A stretch of 64,000 bases of DNA from Methylotenera sp. L2L1 (GCF_000744605.1 NZ_JQMG01000001.1:1860001-1924000); one strand, 5' to 3'. Positions 9,069 through 18,529 are shown, counted from the first letter of the stretch. Notes: a model not told the origin generated them from the letters alone. Numbers and translations are program-made.

Positions 9069-10436
9069 ATGAGCTTACGTTTCCGTTTAAATTTACTGAT
9101 TACCTTATTGTCATTTGCCTTTATATTAGTGGTAGGGTCTATATTAGTGACTGATACCCGTATTTCAATCCGTGAGCGGGTAGAGGCAGCCAGTCGTGTC
9201 ACAGTGCAGTTGCTGGATACGGTGATTATCAGCTCAGCATTAAATCCTGAAATGGGGCCTACTCATGTGGTATTGCAGGGGTTTTTAGGTTCATTGGGTT
9301 ATGTGCGCAGTAGTCACATCACGCTTTATGATTACCGAGGATATGAGCTGTATCGCTCACCGGAATCCACCTTTAAAAGCGATGTTGTTCCGCCGCAGTG
9401 GTTTGTGAAACTAGTACAGCCAAAAGTCGAAACCGTTGAACGTAGAATTCGCTACGGCAGATTAGTTGTGAAATCTAGCGCAGCAGGCTCCATTCGTGAG
9501 GCATGGGCTGGGTTTAATCAATTAATGTGGGTAGGGCTGGGGTTTTTTATCATACTCAATACTTTGGTTTACATACTATTAAGCCATTCACTAAAGCCTA
9601 TTGGTAGAATTTTAGGGGCGATTAATCGTATAGAACAGGGTGATTTAACAACGCGCTTACCTACCTTCCCTTTGCCTGAGTTTGATACGATAGGGCACAG
9701 CTTAAATCGCATGGCTGAATCGCTGACTGCAGAGCGTTTGTTAGAAGAGAATCGGCAACTCACCCATTTGATTCAAAAGCATATAGAGGAAGAGCGCCGT
9801 AGTTTAGCGCGTGAACTTCACGACGAACTTGGACAGTATGTGACTGCCATCAAAACTTTTGCTGTGAGTATCGCAAATAAGGCCAAGACAAATAGCACTA
9901 GTGCAGGGATGACAGAAATTGCATCAAGCGCACAGGTGATTGTCTCAGCAGCTAACCAAATATATGACGGCATGCATAACATTGTCCGTCAGTTGCGCCC
10001 AGGAGCACTTGATAATTTGGGTTTGGCGGAAACGTTGAAAGACTTGGTCAGTAGTTATCAGGTGCAGCATCCAAAGCTGAATATTCAGCTTTATTTGTCT
10101 GAAAATCTGCAGTCAGGAAATTTACAGAGCTTGGGTGAAACTATCAGCATCAATCTATATCGAATAGTGCAAGAGTCGCTGAATAACGCATTAAAATATG
10201 CACAGGCAAGTACAATAGAGATACGACTGATTAAAATGTCTAATGGTGAGTTGCAATTAAGTATTAAAGATAATGGCATAGGCATGGATATTAATGCAGT
10301 AGATCAAAACCGGCATTTTGGATTGCTTGGTATGCGTGAACGAGTGCAGGCTTTGCATGGTACTTTTTCTATAACCTCGGCGCCTAGCCAAGGTACTGCA
10401 ATTAGCATCAACGTACCTGAAAGTGTTACGAATTAA
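9069..10436 (+). CDS. Sensor histidine kinase, NarX/MoxY type
   Basis: Membrane sensor kinase of 455 residues. The order is: TM1 at about 7-28; a periplasmic domain of about 120 residues; TM2 at about 150-172; a HAMP linker; a HisKA_3 dimerisation domain with the phosphorylated histidine in ARELHDELGQ near residue 249; and a HATPase domain (ESLNNALKYA, DNGIGMD, FGLLGMRERV). The short periplasmic domain and N-terminus resemble the LapD/MoxY N-terminal family, so a MoxY-like role in C1 regulation is possible; that assignment is from memory and no methanol dehydrogenase is nearby. It is followed 38 bases later by its probable partner regulator. Confidence 0.9.
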   Translation: MSLRFRLNLLITLLSFAFILVVGSILVTDTRISIRERVEAASRVTVQLLDTVIISSALNPEMGPTHVVLQGFLGSLGYVRSSHITLYDYRGYELYRSPESTFKSDVVPPQWFVKLVQPKVETVERRIRYGRLVVKSSAAGSIREAWAGFNQLMWVGLGFFIILNTLVYILLSHSLKPIGRILGAINRIEQGDLTTRLPTFPLPEFDTIGHSLNRMAESLTAERLLEENRQLTHLIQKHIEEERRSLARELHDELGQYVTAIKTFAVSIANKAKTNSTSAGMTEIASSAQVIVSAANQIYDGMHNIVRQLRPGALDNLGLAETLKDLVSSYQVQHPKLNIQLYLSENLQSGNLQSLGETISINLYRIVQESLNNALKYAQASTIEIRLIKMSNGELQLSIKDNGIGMDINAVDQNRHFGLLGMRERVQALHGTFSITSAPSQGTAISINVPESVTN

Positions 10437-10474
10437 TGTAATTTATGTGCCCAGTAATGGGAGAAGGTAAGTGA

Positions 10475-11113
10475 ATGAGCCAGATTAATGTGATGTTAGT
10501 AGATGATCACGCAGTTGTTCGTATGGGATTCAAAATGTTACTTGAATCTGACGCAGATATTAAAGTGGTAGCAGAAGCCGAAAGTGGCGAGCTAGCAATA
10601 CAGCGCTATGTTGAGCATAAACCCAATGTCGTTGTCATGGATATTACGATGCCTGGTATCGGTGGGTTGGAAGCGATAGAACGCATCTTGGCAAAAGATA
10701 GCGCTGCGAAAATACTCGTATTATCCGCACATGAGGATTCTGTTCATCCTAAACGAGTACTCAATGCGGGTGCCATGGGGTATCTTACCAAGCGTAGTGC
10801 GGCCGAAGAGTTGATTAAAGCAATACGTACTGTTGCTGGTGGCAAAAAATACCTAGAGGCAAGCGTTGCTCAGCAAATGGCAATTCAGCAATTATCAGGC
10901 GATCAAAACCCTGTGGATGTACTCTCGCCACGTGAGTTTGAGGTGTTTATGGCGTTGGCTAAAGGTAAGACGACTAACGAGATTGCGGAGACCTTATTTT
11001 TAAGCCCACGTACAGTAGGTACGCATTTGTATAATATTAAGCAAAAACTGAATGCTAATAACTCTGCGGAGATTGCATTGATTGCAATGCGTAGTGGCTT
11101 GCTGGACGCCTAG
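10475..11113 (+). CDS. LuxR/NarL-family response regulator
   Basis: DNA-binding partner of the preceding kinase, 212 residues. The receiver domain has the acidic pair (VDDH), the phosphoacceptor Asp in VVMDITMPG near residue 55, and the conserved Lys in YLTKRS. The C-terminal LuxR helix-turn-helix reads LSPREFEVFMALAKGKTTNE and continues through LSPRTVGTHLYNIKQKL. A GAGAAGG ribosome binding site precedes the ATG. Its targets are not evident; the closely spaced divergent dhaLK operon is one candidate. Confidence 0.92.
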   Translation: MSQINVMLVDDHAVVRMGFKMLLESDADIKVVAEAESGELAIQRYVEHKPNVVVMDITMPGIGGLEAIERILAKDSAAKILVLSAHEDSVHPKRVLNAGAMGYLTKRSAAEELIKAIRTVAGGKKYLEASVAQQMAIQQLSGDQNPVDVLSPREFEVFMALAKGKTTNEIAETLFLSPRTVGTHLYNIKQKLNANNSAEIALIAMRSGLLDA

Positions 11114-11202
11114 TATTCTAGTATTTAGGATGCCCAATGCTTGTATGCTTGGTATTTAATACGCCCAGTATTCATCAACCATCAGTAAAACAATCACTAG
11201 TA

Positions 11203-11243
11203 AAAATGGCGTAAAGCGATAAGCTGATCTTACGTCATTTTTT
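11203..11243 (+). terminator. Rho-independent terminator after the two-component operon
   Basis: AATGGCGTAA (11205-11214) pairs with TTACGTCATT (11230-11239) with one G-U pair, and a T-run to 11243 follows. It lies about 90 bases beyond the response-regulator stop. Confidence 0.65.
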
Positions 11244-11274
11244 AAACTCAATTTTTATCAACTAAGCTTTAATT

Positions 11275-12138
11275 TTAGCGGGCGGTACGTATGCTGATAA
11301 TGCCGCTCAGTATAATCAAGCCAATAGCAATCCACGCATCTAAGCTTAAGTGCTCCTGCCACCAAATCACGCCAATGATACTTGCCAGTAAAATAGTGAC
11401 ATAGGCAAGGCTAGCCACAACCAACGTATCTCCAGTACGGTAAGCGCGTGTTAGGGCAAGTTGTGCAATTGTGGCCGATACACCTAAGCCTATCAGAATA
11501 GGTAAATCACGCCAGACCAGCGCATGAAAGTGATCAAACAGCATCCATGTGCCGGCACAGATGGAAGAAACCAGCGTAAAGTAAAATACAGTGCGCCAGT
11601 CAGGCTCGTTGGCCTGACCTAGTTGTTTGACGTGTACATAAGCTAATGCAGCACCTATCCCTGATAATAAACCTAAAAAACCGGCTAACCATTCCGATTG
11701 ATTGATGGTGGGTTTCAATAATAAGCTTACCCCAACAAAACCAATTGCTAGTGCAATGAGTAATGTCCTTTTTGGTTTTTCATGCAAGAAGAAAGGCATG
11801 AATATCGCTAAGAATAAAGGCGAGGTATAGTTGAGTGTGATAGCAGTCGCTAGTGGTAAATGAGCGATGGCGTAGAAGAATAAAATCAGTGCAGTGAAGC
11901 CTACAACAGCGCGCGACATTTGTTTGTGCATGACTGGTGTCGCTAGCGGTAGTTTTTTCTGAAAAATGAACAAACCGATAAATATCAAGCCGAATAATGA
12001 ACGATAGAATACGAGTTCGGCGCTACTGAATTTTTGGGCGCCGAGTTTAACCAGTGCACCCATGATGGCAAATCCCAAGGCGGCTACCAGCATCCATAAG
12101 CTACCTAGGTTGGGTAGGGCGTAGCCAGTCTTTTTCAT
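11275..12138 (-). CDS. EamA-family (DMT superfamily) permease
   Basis: Inner-membrane protein of 287 residues with about ten hydrophobic segments arranged as two EamA repeats, e.g. LGSLWMLVAALGFAIMGALV near the start and ISATIAQLALTRAYR-type sequence in the second half. The family exports metabolites or amino acids; the substrate cannot be told from sequence. It starts 25 bases after the stop of the Rieske oxygenase gene on the same strand, so the two are probably co-transcribed, and the permease might move a substrate or product of that enzyme. Confidence 0.85.
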   Translation of the reverse strand: MKKTGYALPNLGSLWMLVAALGFAIMGALVKLGAQKFSSAELVFYRSLFGLIFIGLFIFQKKLPLATPVMHKQMSRAVVGFTALILFFYAIAHLPLATAITLNYTSPLFLAIFMPFFLHEKPKRTLLIALAIGFVGVSLLLKPTINQSEWLAGFLGLLSGIGAALAYVHVKQLGQANEPDWRTVFYFTLVSSICAGTWMLFDHFHALVWRDLPILIGLGVSATIAQLALTRAYRTGDTLVVASLAYVTILLASIIGVIWWQEHLSLDAWIAIGLIILSGIISIRTAR

Positions 12139-12163
12139 GTAGGGTATTTGGTTGGCATCAAGC

Positions 12164-13273
12164 TCAAACTGATGTCATATGCTGTTGCATTTGTTGGCGG
12201 TACCATTGATGAAAATGCTCCATCCCTGTTTCCATTGGGTGCTGGTATGGGCCCCGCTCATCAATGCCTTGCCCAAATAAAGCGTGGCGGCCATCGTGCA
12301 TACGTTGGCATATGTCGTTATCTTCTACTGCGGTTTCCTCGTAGGCCGCTTGTTGTGCAGCAACATATTCGCGCTCAAATAAACCAATATCTTCCGGATA
12401 GTAAAACTCAACCACATTAGTGCATGCGTTAACGCCACGCGGGATAATGTGTGATACAACTAATACGTTTGGGTACCATTCAATCATCAGGAAAGGATAG
12501 TACACCATCCAGATTGCGCCATATTTAGGCGTTTTGTCTGTGTGGTACTTTGCTACCTGCTCTTGCCACGCTTGGTAAGTTGGCGAGCCTGCTTTGCTAA
12601 GCGATTGTTTGAAGCCTACGGTTTGCACGCTGTAATTGGCAGCAAATTCCCAGTTTAGCTGTTCACAGTTAACGAACTGATTAAGGCCTGGGTGAAATGG
12701 GCCAACGTGGTAGTCTTCCAAATATACTTCAATAAAAGTTTTCCAGTTGAAGTTATATTCTTCAACCGCTACGCGGTCTAACATATAGCCAGTAAAATCA
12801 AAGTCTTGTTTACACCCAAGGTTTGCAAGGTCTTTTGCAATATCACGCTTGGTATCGAACAGTAGGCCTTGCCAGTTTTGTAAAGTCTTTTTATCAAGAT
12901 TCAAGCATGGGTTTTGCTCGAAATGCGGAGCGCCTAATAGTTTACCCTCTAGGTCATAAGTCCAGCGATGCAGTGGGCATACAATATTTTTTGCTTGTCC
13001 TCTGCCTTTAAGCATCAGCGCTTGGCGATGTCTGCATACATTGCTGAGTGCGTTAATGCCATCCTGCTGGTGCACCAAGCTTTTTGCTTGTGCCATCCAG
13101 TCTAGTACATGGTAATCGCCAACATTAGGTACCATTAGCTCGTGCCCAAGGTAATGCGGCGCATGGGCGAACAGATGCCTTTGTTCAATGGCATAAATAT
13201 TTTCATCAACATACCAAGCGACTGGAAGTTGAGGTGTAGTGTCTTGTTGGGAAACCAAAGTTAAAGATGCCAT
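12164..13273 (-). CDS. Rieske [2Fe-2S] ring-hydroxylating oxygenase alpha-type protein
   Basis: A 369-residue oxygenase component. The N-terminal Rieske domain binds its cluster through CRH near residue 80 and CPLH about 18 residues later. The C-terminal catalytic domain has the mononuclear-iron motif around EDYHVGPFH near residues 186-195, with Asp and His ligands. Overall layout resembles choline-monooxygenase-like or aromatic dioxygenase alpha subunits. No ferredoxin, reductase or beta subunit is next to it, so electron supply must come from elsewhere and the substrate is unknown. Probably an operon with the downstream permease. Confidence 0.85.
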   Translation of the reverse strand: MASLTLVSQQDTTPQLPVAWYVDENIYAIEQRHLFAHAPHYLGHELMVPNVGDYHVLDWMAQAKSLVHQQDGINALSNVCRHRQALMLKGRGQAKNIVCPLHRWTYDLEGKLLGAPHFEQNPCLNLDKKTLQNWQGLLFDTKRDIAKDLANLGCKQDFDFTGYMLDRVAVEEYNFNWKTFIEVYLEDYHVGPFHPGLNQFVNCEQLNWEFAANYSVQTVGFKQSLSKAGSPTYQAWQEQVAKYHTDKTPKYGAIWMVYYPFLMIEWYPNVLVVSHIIPRGVNACTNVVEFYYPEDIGLFEREYVAAQQAAYEETAVEDNDICQRMHDGRHALFGQGIDERGPYQHPMETGMEHFHQWYRQQMQQHMTSV

Positions 13274-13613
13274 ATAAAAATATGATTGGCAGTTAAAATT
13301 TTAGGGATGGCGATTTTTGCCTAAATTGCTATTTTTATCAAGTGATTATTATATAATTATCTATAAGTTTTGTGCTGTAAAACTTGCCAATAGTGAGGTT
13401 TTCGGCTACTCTCGTGAGAGTTTCTTTGCCCTTCAATAAAAATATTATCGTCATCTTTTTTTAATTAATAAACCAAAGGTGTTGTTGCGATTCTTCATTA
13501 ATTGATGAATTGCGGGATTTTTATTTTTGCGGGTTTCCTATTCGTAGGTTCCCTACTATCTACTGAGGGTAGGGTTTAGGCATATCTAATAATTTGTATT
13601 TGAGTAAATAATA
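13274..13613. other. Long leader/intergenic region upstream of argD
   Basis: About 340 bases with no convincing gene between the divergent Rieske gene and argD. It holds several small inverted repeats: ACTCTC-GT-GAGAGT near 13408-13421, TTCAT-TAATTG-ATGAA near 13495-13510, and CCCTAC...GTAGGG near 13552-13575. These could be part of an RNA leader or an operator for the arg genes. I cannot match an ArgR box with confidence. Confidence 0.35.
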
Positions 13614-14795
13614 ATGTCAGACCACTTAATGAACACCTATATGCGCCAGCCAGTTACCTTTGTAAAAGGTGAGGGCGTTTGGCTATGGGATAACAATAAT
13701 AATCAATACCTTGATGCACTAGCTGGTGTAGCAGTAAACGGCTTAGGTCATGCACATCCAAAGTTGGTAGATACGATTGCCAAACAAGCAGCTAAGTTGA
13801 TTCATGTTTCCAATATCTACAATATTGCAGAACAAGAGGCGTTGGCAGATAAGTTGTGTGAAATATCTGGCATGGATAAAGTGTTTTTCTGCAACTCTGG
13901 CTGTGAAGCTAATGAGGCTGCCATTAAATTAGCGCGTCTCTACGGGCACAACAAAGGTATTAATACCCCTGAAATTATTGTGATGGACCAGTCTTTTCAC
14001 GGACGTACTTTAGCCACGCTTTCTGCCACAGGTAATCGCAAAGTGCAAGCTGGGTTTGATCCATTAGTGAGCGGTTTTATCCGTGTGCCTTATGATGATG
14101 TGGAAGCTGTTAAACAAGTAGCGCTACATCACCCAAATGTTGTTGCTGTACTAGTTGAGCCTGTACAAGGTGAGGGTGGGATAAATATTCCTAAAGATGC
14201 GGGTGCATATTTAGAGCAGTTGCGCGAGATATGTGATGCTAATGGTTGGTTACTGATGTTAGATGAGGTGCAGACTGGTATAGCACGCACCGGTACTTGG
14301 TTTGCTTTTCAGCATACCAATATTAAGCCTGATGTCATGAGCCTTGCTAAAGGCTTAGGTTCAGGCGTGCCGATTGGCGCCTGTGTTGCAAGTGGTAAAG
14401 CGGCTGATGTATTTACCTATGGTAAACATGGCTCAACCTTTGGCGGTAATCCTTTAGCGACAGCTGCTGGTTTAGCGACTATCAATATTATTGAAGAAGA
14501 AAAGTTACGTGAGAATGCTGAAAATATCGGCAATTTGATACGTGAAGGCTTTGCTGCTGAGTTTAAAGGTACGCAAGGTGTTGTGACGGTACGTAATGCT
14601 GGCATGATGATTGGTATTGAGTTAGATCGCCCATGCGCAGAATTAGTAAAAATGGCATTGGAAGCTAAATTGCTGATTAACGTAACAGCCGACAAGGTTG
14701 TACGTTTGCTACCTCCGCTCGTCATGAATGAAGCTGAAGCAAAAGAGTTAGTGCAACGTTTGTCTGTGTTAATAAAAACATTTTTATCACAATAA
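13614..14795 (+). CDS. argD: Acetylornithine aminotransferase
   Basis: PLP-dependent class III aminotransferase converting N-acetylglutamate semialdehyde to N-acetylornithine in arginine synthesis; a lysine-pathway role is also possible. 393 residues, normal length. Seen: the PLP-site glycine and aromatic region (NSGCEANEAAIKLAR), QSFHGRTLATL, the Asp that holds the pyridine nitrogen in LMLDEVQTG, and the Schiff-base lysine in SLAKGLGSG near residue 246. First gene of an argD-argF-argG run on one strand. Confidence 0.94.
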   Translation: MSDHLMNTYMRQPVTFVKGEGVWLWDNNNNQYLDALAGVAVNGLGHAHPKLVDTIAKQAAKLIHVSNIYNIAEQEALADKLCEISGMDKVFFCNSGCEANEAAIKLARLYGHNKGINTPEIIVMDQSFHGRTLATLSATGNRKVQAGFDPLVSGFIRVPYDDVEAVKQVALHHPNVVAVLVEPVQGEGGINIPKDAGAYLEQLREICDANGWLLMLDEVQTGIARTGTWFAFQHTNIKPDVMSLAKGLGSGVPIGACVASGKAADVFTYGKHGSTFGGNPLATAAGLATINIIEEEKLRENAENIGNLIREGFAAEFKGTQGVVTVRNAGMMIGIELDRPCAELVKMALEAKLLINVTADKVVRLLPPLVMNEAEAKELVQRLSVLIKTFLSQ

Positions 14796-14852
14796 ATCAT
14801 TTATAACATAACTAAACTGTAGTCAGTTTTAATAAAACTTGAGCTACCAACT

Positions 14853-15770
14853 ATGATGGCAATAAAACATTTTTTACAATTTAATGATTTAAATCGCGAC
14901 GAGATTGAGTATGTCTTTGAGCGTACACGTTGGATTAAAAGCCAATTTAAGGACTACCAGCAGTATTGGCCATTGCAAGATCGCACATTGGTGATGATTT
15001 TTGAAAAAGCCAGTACGCGTACGCGCTTGTCATTTGAGGCGGGTATGCAGCAACTGGGCGGCTCTGCAATTTACTTAAATACCAGAGACTCGCAGTTAGG
15101 TCGTGGTGAGCCAGTAGAGGACGCAGCACAAGTGATTTCTCGCATGAGTGATTTAGTGATGATTCGCACCTTTGAGCAAGAAATTATCGAGCGCTTTGCT
15201 GCGAACTCACGCGTACCAGTGATTAATGGCTTAACTAATGAATATCATCCGTGCCAAATTCTTGCGGATATTTTTACATACATCGAACATCGTGGGTCGA
15301 TTAAAGGTAAAACCGTGGCTTGGATTGGCGACAGTAATAATATGTGTCATACATGGTTGCAGGCGGCTGAATTGTTAGATTTCAATGTACATGTTTCTAC
15401 GCCACCGGGTTATGAGGTTGAGCCTGAGCGCGCTAATTTGTATGGTACAGATCACTTTGAAGTGTTTGCTGACCCGATGGATGCAGCTCGTGGTGCGGAT
15501 TTAGTAACGACTGACGTATGGACCAGCATGGGTTTTGAAGCTGAGAACGAAGAGCGCATGCGCGATTTTGCCGACTGGCAAGTGGATAGTGACATGATGC
15601 GTGTTGCCGCTAAAGATGCGTTGTTTATGCATTGTTTGCCAGCACATCGTGGTGAAGAAGTCTCTGCTGATGTGATTGATGGTGTACAAAGCGTGGTGTG
15701 GGACGAAGCTGAAAATAGATTACACACCCAAAAAGCATTGATGGAATATTTGTTATTAGGAAAAGTTTAA
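14853..15770 (+). CDS. argF: Ornithine carbamoyltransferase
   Basis: Joins carbamoyl phosphate and ornithine to give citrulline. 305 residues. The carbamoyl-phosphate motif STRTR is at residues 54-58, followed by the HPCQILAD-type segment (reads YHPCQILADIFT), and the ornithine-loop HCLPAHRG is near residue 260. It begins 57 bases after argD; the first two codons are both ATG and either may be used. Part of the arg run with argG. Confidence 0.95.
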   Translation: MMAIKHFLQFNDLNRDEIEYVFERTRWIKSQFKDYQQYWPLQDRTLVMIFEKASTRTRLSFEAGMQQLGGSAIYLNTRDSQLGRGEPVEDAAQVISRMSDLVMIRTFEQEIIERFAANSRVPVINGLTNEYHPCQILADIFTYIEHRGSIKGKTVAWIGDSNNMCHTWLQAAELLDFNVHVSTPPGYEVEPERANLYGTDHFEVFADPMDAARGADLVTTDVWTSMGFEAENEERMRDFADWQVDSDMMRVAAKDALFMHCLPAHRGEEVSADVIDGVQSVVWDEAENRLHTQKALMEYLLLGKV

Positions 15771-15868
15771 TTAGTAACTAACGTACTTGAGTTGATGGCG
15801 GTGTTTAGTGACATCGACATTTGACACTGGGTAGTGAGTTGCTAAATATCTATAGATAGAAAGAGATC

Positions 15869-17089
15869 ATGAGTAAAGTAAATAAAGTAGTGTTGGCCTA
15901 TTCAGGCGGTTTAGATACTTCAGTTATTTTGAAATGGCTGCAAGATGAATACAAATGTGAGGTTGTGACTTACACGGCTGATTTGGGTCAGGGCGAAGAG
16001 TTAGAGCCTGCACGTGCAAAAGCAAAAGCTGCGGGTGTAAAAGAAATTTTTATCGATGACGTGCGTGAAGAGTTTGTACGTGACTTTGTATTCCCAATGT
16101 TCCGCGCTAACACCGTATATGAGGGTGAGTATTTATTAGGTACGTCTATTGCGCGTCCGCTTATTGCTAAGCGTTTAATTGAAGTTGCGCGCGATACCAA
16201 AGCTGATGCAATTTCACATGGCGCAACAGGCAAGGGTAATGACCAAGTGCGTTTTGAGCTTGGCGCTTATGCGTTAAATCCAAATATCCAAATTATCGCA
16301 CCATGGCGTGAGTGGGATTTACTGAGCCGTGAAAAATTGATGGCTTATGCTGAAAAACATGGTATTCCTGTAGATATGAAGCACAAACAAGGCGGCAGCC
16401 CATACAGCATGGATGCAAACTTGTTGCATATTTCTTATGAAGGCCGTCATTTAGAAAACCCAGCAGCAGAAGCTGAAGATTCTATGTGGCGTTGGAGTGT
16501 GAGCCCAGAAAAGGCGCCTGATGCTGCTGAATATTTAGATATTGAATACGTAAACGGTGACCCGGTAAGCTTAAATGGCCAGCCGATGAAAGCGCACGAC
16601 TTGCTTGCGCATTTAAACAAAATTGGTGGTAAACACGGTGTAGGTCGTTTAGACCTAGTTGAGAACCGCTATGTAGGTATGAAGTCACGTGGTTGTTATG
16701 AAACACCAGGCGGTACTATTTTGCTTAAAGCACACCGCGCGATTGAGTCTATTACTTTAGACCGCGAAGTGGCGCATTTGAAAGATGATTTAATGCCACG
16801 TTACGCAAGCATGATTTACAACGGTTACTGGTGGAGCCCTGAGCGTCTTGCCTTACAAACCCTGATTGATCATACACAGCAAACGGTAAACGGCTGGGTG
16901 CGCGTGAAGCTTTATAAAGGCAACGTGATTGTGACTGGCCGTGACAGTAAAACTAACTCTCTATTTGACCCTAACATCGCAACGTTTGAAGATGACAAAG
17001 GTGCATATGACCAAAAAGATGCAGGTGGCTTTATTAAGCTTAATGCTTTGAGAATGCGTATTGCAGCAAATCTAAGAGATAAAAAGTAA
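15869..17089 (+). CDS. argG: Argininosuccinate synthase
   Basis: Condenses citrulline and aspartate using ATP. 406 residues, type I length. The ATP-pyrophosphatase P-loop [10 protein letters not shown] is at residues 10-19; [15 protein letters not shown] and the citrulline-binding [11 protein letters not shown] follow. GAAAGAGATC upstream of the ATG is a fair ribosome binding site. It is last in the arg run and followed by a strong terminator. argH is not in the window. Confidence 0.96.
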   Translation: MSKVNKVVLAYSGGLDTSVILKWLQDEYKCEVVTYTADLGQGEELEPARAKAKAAGVKEIFIDDVREEFVRDFVFPMFRANTVYEGEYLLGTSIARPLIAKRLIEVARDTKADAISHGATGKGNDQVRFELGAYALNPNIQIIAPWREWDLLSREKLMAYAEKHGIPVDMKHKQGGSPYSMDANLLHISYEGRHLENPAAEAEDSMWRWSVSPEKAPDAAEYLDIEYVNGDPVSLNGQPMKAHDLLAHLNKIGGKHGVGRLDLVENRYVGMKSRGCYETPGGTILLKAHRAIESITLDREVAHLKDDLMPRYASMIYNGYWWSPERLALQTLIDHTQQTVNGWVRVKLYKGNVIVTGRDSKTNSLFDPNIATFEDDKGAYDQKDAGGFIKLNALRMRIAANLRDKK

Positions 17090-17138
17090 GCGATTAGTTA
17101 AGTCTTGAAAAGTATTTTTGTTTAAAATACTTGAACTG

Positions 17139-17176
17139 AAAAAGCACCTAGCGACCACTAGGTGCTTTTTTATTTT
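17139..17176 (+). terminator. Strong rho-independent terminator after argG
   Basis: AAAAGCACCTAG pairs perfectly with CTAGGTGCTTTT around a six-base CGACCA loop (17152-17157), followed by a T-rich tail. It ends the argDFG run. Confidence 0.92.
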
Positions 17177-17233
17177 AGGATTGTGGAGCCCCCCCCGATC
17201 AGCTTAGCCCCGATGTGGCTGTGTCTCATCAGT

Positions 17234-18529
17234 TTAATCAACAATGAGCCGACCATTCAGTGCTTGTATAGGACGATTGTTTTGTGATGTGACTACTTCT
17301 GCTAATGCCTCTATTTGCGCTTTACTAGCAGTGATTGGCGTTTTAATCAAAATCCAACGTATGCCCTCAGTGCAAGGTGGCGTGGTCAGTGAACCGCTAA
17401 AGCGATAGTAGTCTTGATTGCTTGGCATCATTTCACTGGCAAGCACTCTTGATTTTAGCGTAGCAGGTTTTTCACTTTCGGTTGGCAATTGTTTTAATAT
17501 TTTTTCTAATGCAGGGTTCGGTTTTCCCTCTCTAAAGAGAACGGCAACAATCGCAGTACTGCCTTTGGTGTCAGTATGAAGAAATTGTGCTTCTAAAGGA
17601 AAAGACTTCCCTTTGATGCTGTGTTCGCTAGGTGTGTGAAAGTTGATCTGTTTCAACTTAAAGGTCATGTTGTCTATCGCGACAATATTACCATCCTTGA
17701 AGTTTAGCTGTATTGAGTGATTGGTTTTCAATACCTCTTTAACTGGAAACTTCTGTAACAACTTTAATGGTTTTAAATTGGCATCTAAGCTTTCTTCTAT
17801 ATCAATCGGGGATTGACTTTTACCAGCGTCGCACATTGAATATTCGCTACTTAGTTTCCCCCAGTGACTAGGACCTTCTTTACCATCGTAACTCCAAGCC
17901 GCTGGCTTTTTGCTTTCCTCTACCTTCTTATTGCTGGGCTTAGCTGGAGATTTATCAGCAGGCTTTGTTTCTGAAGGCTTTGCTTCTGCTGGTTTACTGT
18001 CTACTGGCTTACTTTCTGCATCGGCAGGTTTGGCACTCGCGTTAGCTTCAGTTTTTGTTTCTGCAGAAGTTGGCGCTTTGGATGGTGTTGGTGTCGCAGC
18101 TTTAGTGTCAGCGCTCTTATGGCTGGCACATACATACTGCATTACACGATCAAAATCCGACTCTGGCACAGGCTCTATAAATTGAGCGTCTTTTACATTA
18201 TCAATCGCAGCGGAATGTACAAGCTCAGTATTTAGGTATTGGAACACCTGTGTCGCCGCAGATTTTTGTGACGGGCAATCAAAATACCATAATAATTTTG
18301 AAAGGTTATATTGGGTATCTGGTGACTCTAAATTTTTTTGAATCGTTTTGTATTCAATTTTTACCCAGGCACGCTTGAGTTTGTCTTTTTCTAAGATAGA
18401 TTGCTTGTCTATCATTAATTTGGAGGTGCTGTTCTCATTAAGCTTCGCCCAATTGGCAGCCGAGCATGTACCAATGCTTATAAAGAAACAAACGAGTGAT
18501 AAGGTGAAATAGGATAACGCTTTTTGCAT
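17234..18529 (-). CDS. Secreted alpha-carbonic-anhydrase-like fusion protein lacking two zinc ligands
   Basis: A 431-residue exported protein in three parts. After a signal peptide (about residues 1-24, ending near CSA) comes a ~110-residue domain resembling the surface-adhesin E family. Next is a Pro/Ala/Lys/Glu-rich linker (about 135-222), then an alpha-carbonic-anhydrase domain (from about WSYDGKEGPSHWGKL to the end). The CA fold is clear: QSPIDI, SLTTPPCTEG, NNRPIQ, and the Cys pair likely to form the usual disulfide. The zinc site is not intact. Where the family has FHFH this protein has INFH (Asn296, His298), and where it has EAHFVH it has EAQFLH (Gln315), so two of three histidine ligands are gone. 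The proton-shuttle-position His (KTNHSIQL) remains. Probably not a normal carbonic anhydrase; a binding or structural role is an inference. It stands alone, convergent with argG. Confidence 0.85.
   Translation of the reverse strand: MQKALSYFTLSLVCFFISIGTCSAANWAKLNENSTSKLMIDKQSILEKDKLKRAWVKIEYKTIQKNLESPDTQYNLSKLLWYFDCPSQKSAATQVFQYLNTELVHSAAIDNVKDAQFIEPVPESDFDRVMQYVCASHKSADTKAATPTPSKAPTSAETKTEANASAKPADAESKPVDSKPAEAKPSETKPADKSPAKPSNKKVEESKKPAAWSYDGKEGPSHWGKLSSEYSMCDAGKSQSPIDIEESLDANLKPLKLLQKFPVKEVLKTNHSIQLNFKDGNIVAIDNMTFKLKQINFHTPSEHSIKGKSFPLEAQFLHTDTKGSTAIVAVLFREGKPNPALEKILKQLPTESEKPATLKSRVLASEMMPSNQDYYRFSGSLTTPPCTEGIRWILIKTPITASKAQIEALAEVVTSQNNRPIQALNGRLIVD

Noticed and set aside
17189-17196. 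Run of eight Cs in the gap between argG and the CA-like gene.
   Set aside because: Not inside a gene or near a start, so no phase-variation role is visible. It could be a sequencing artefact.
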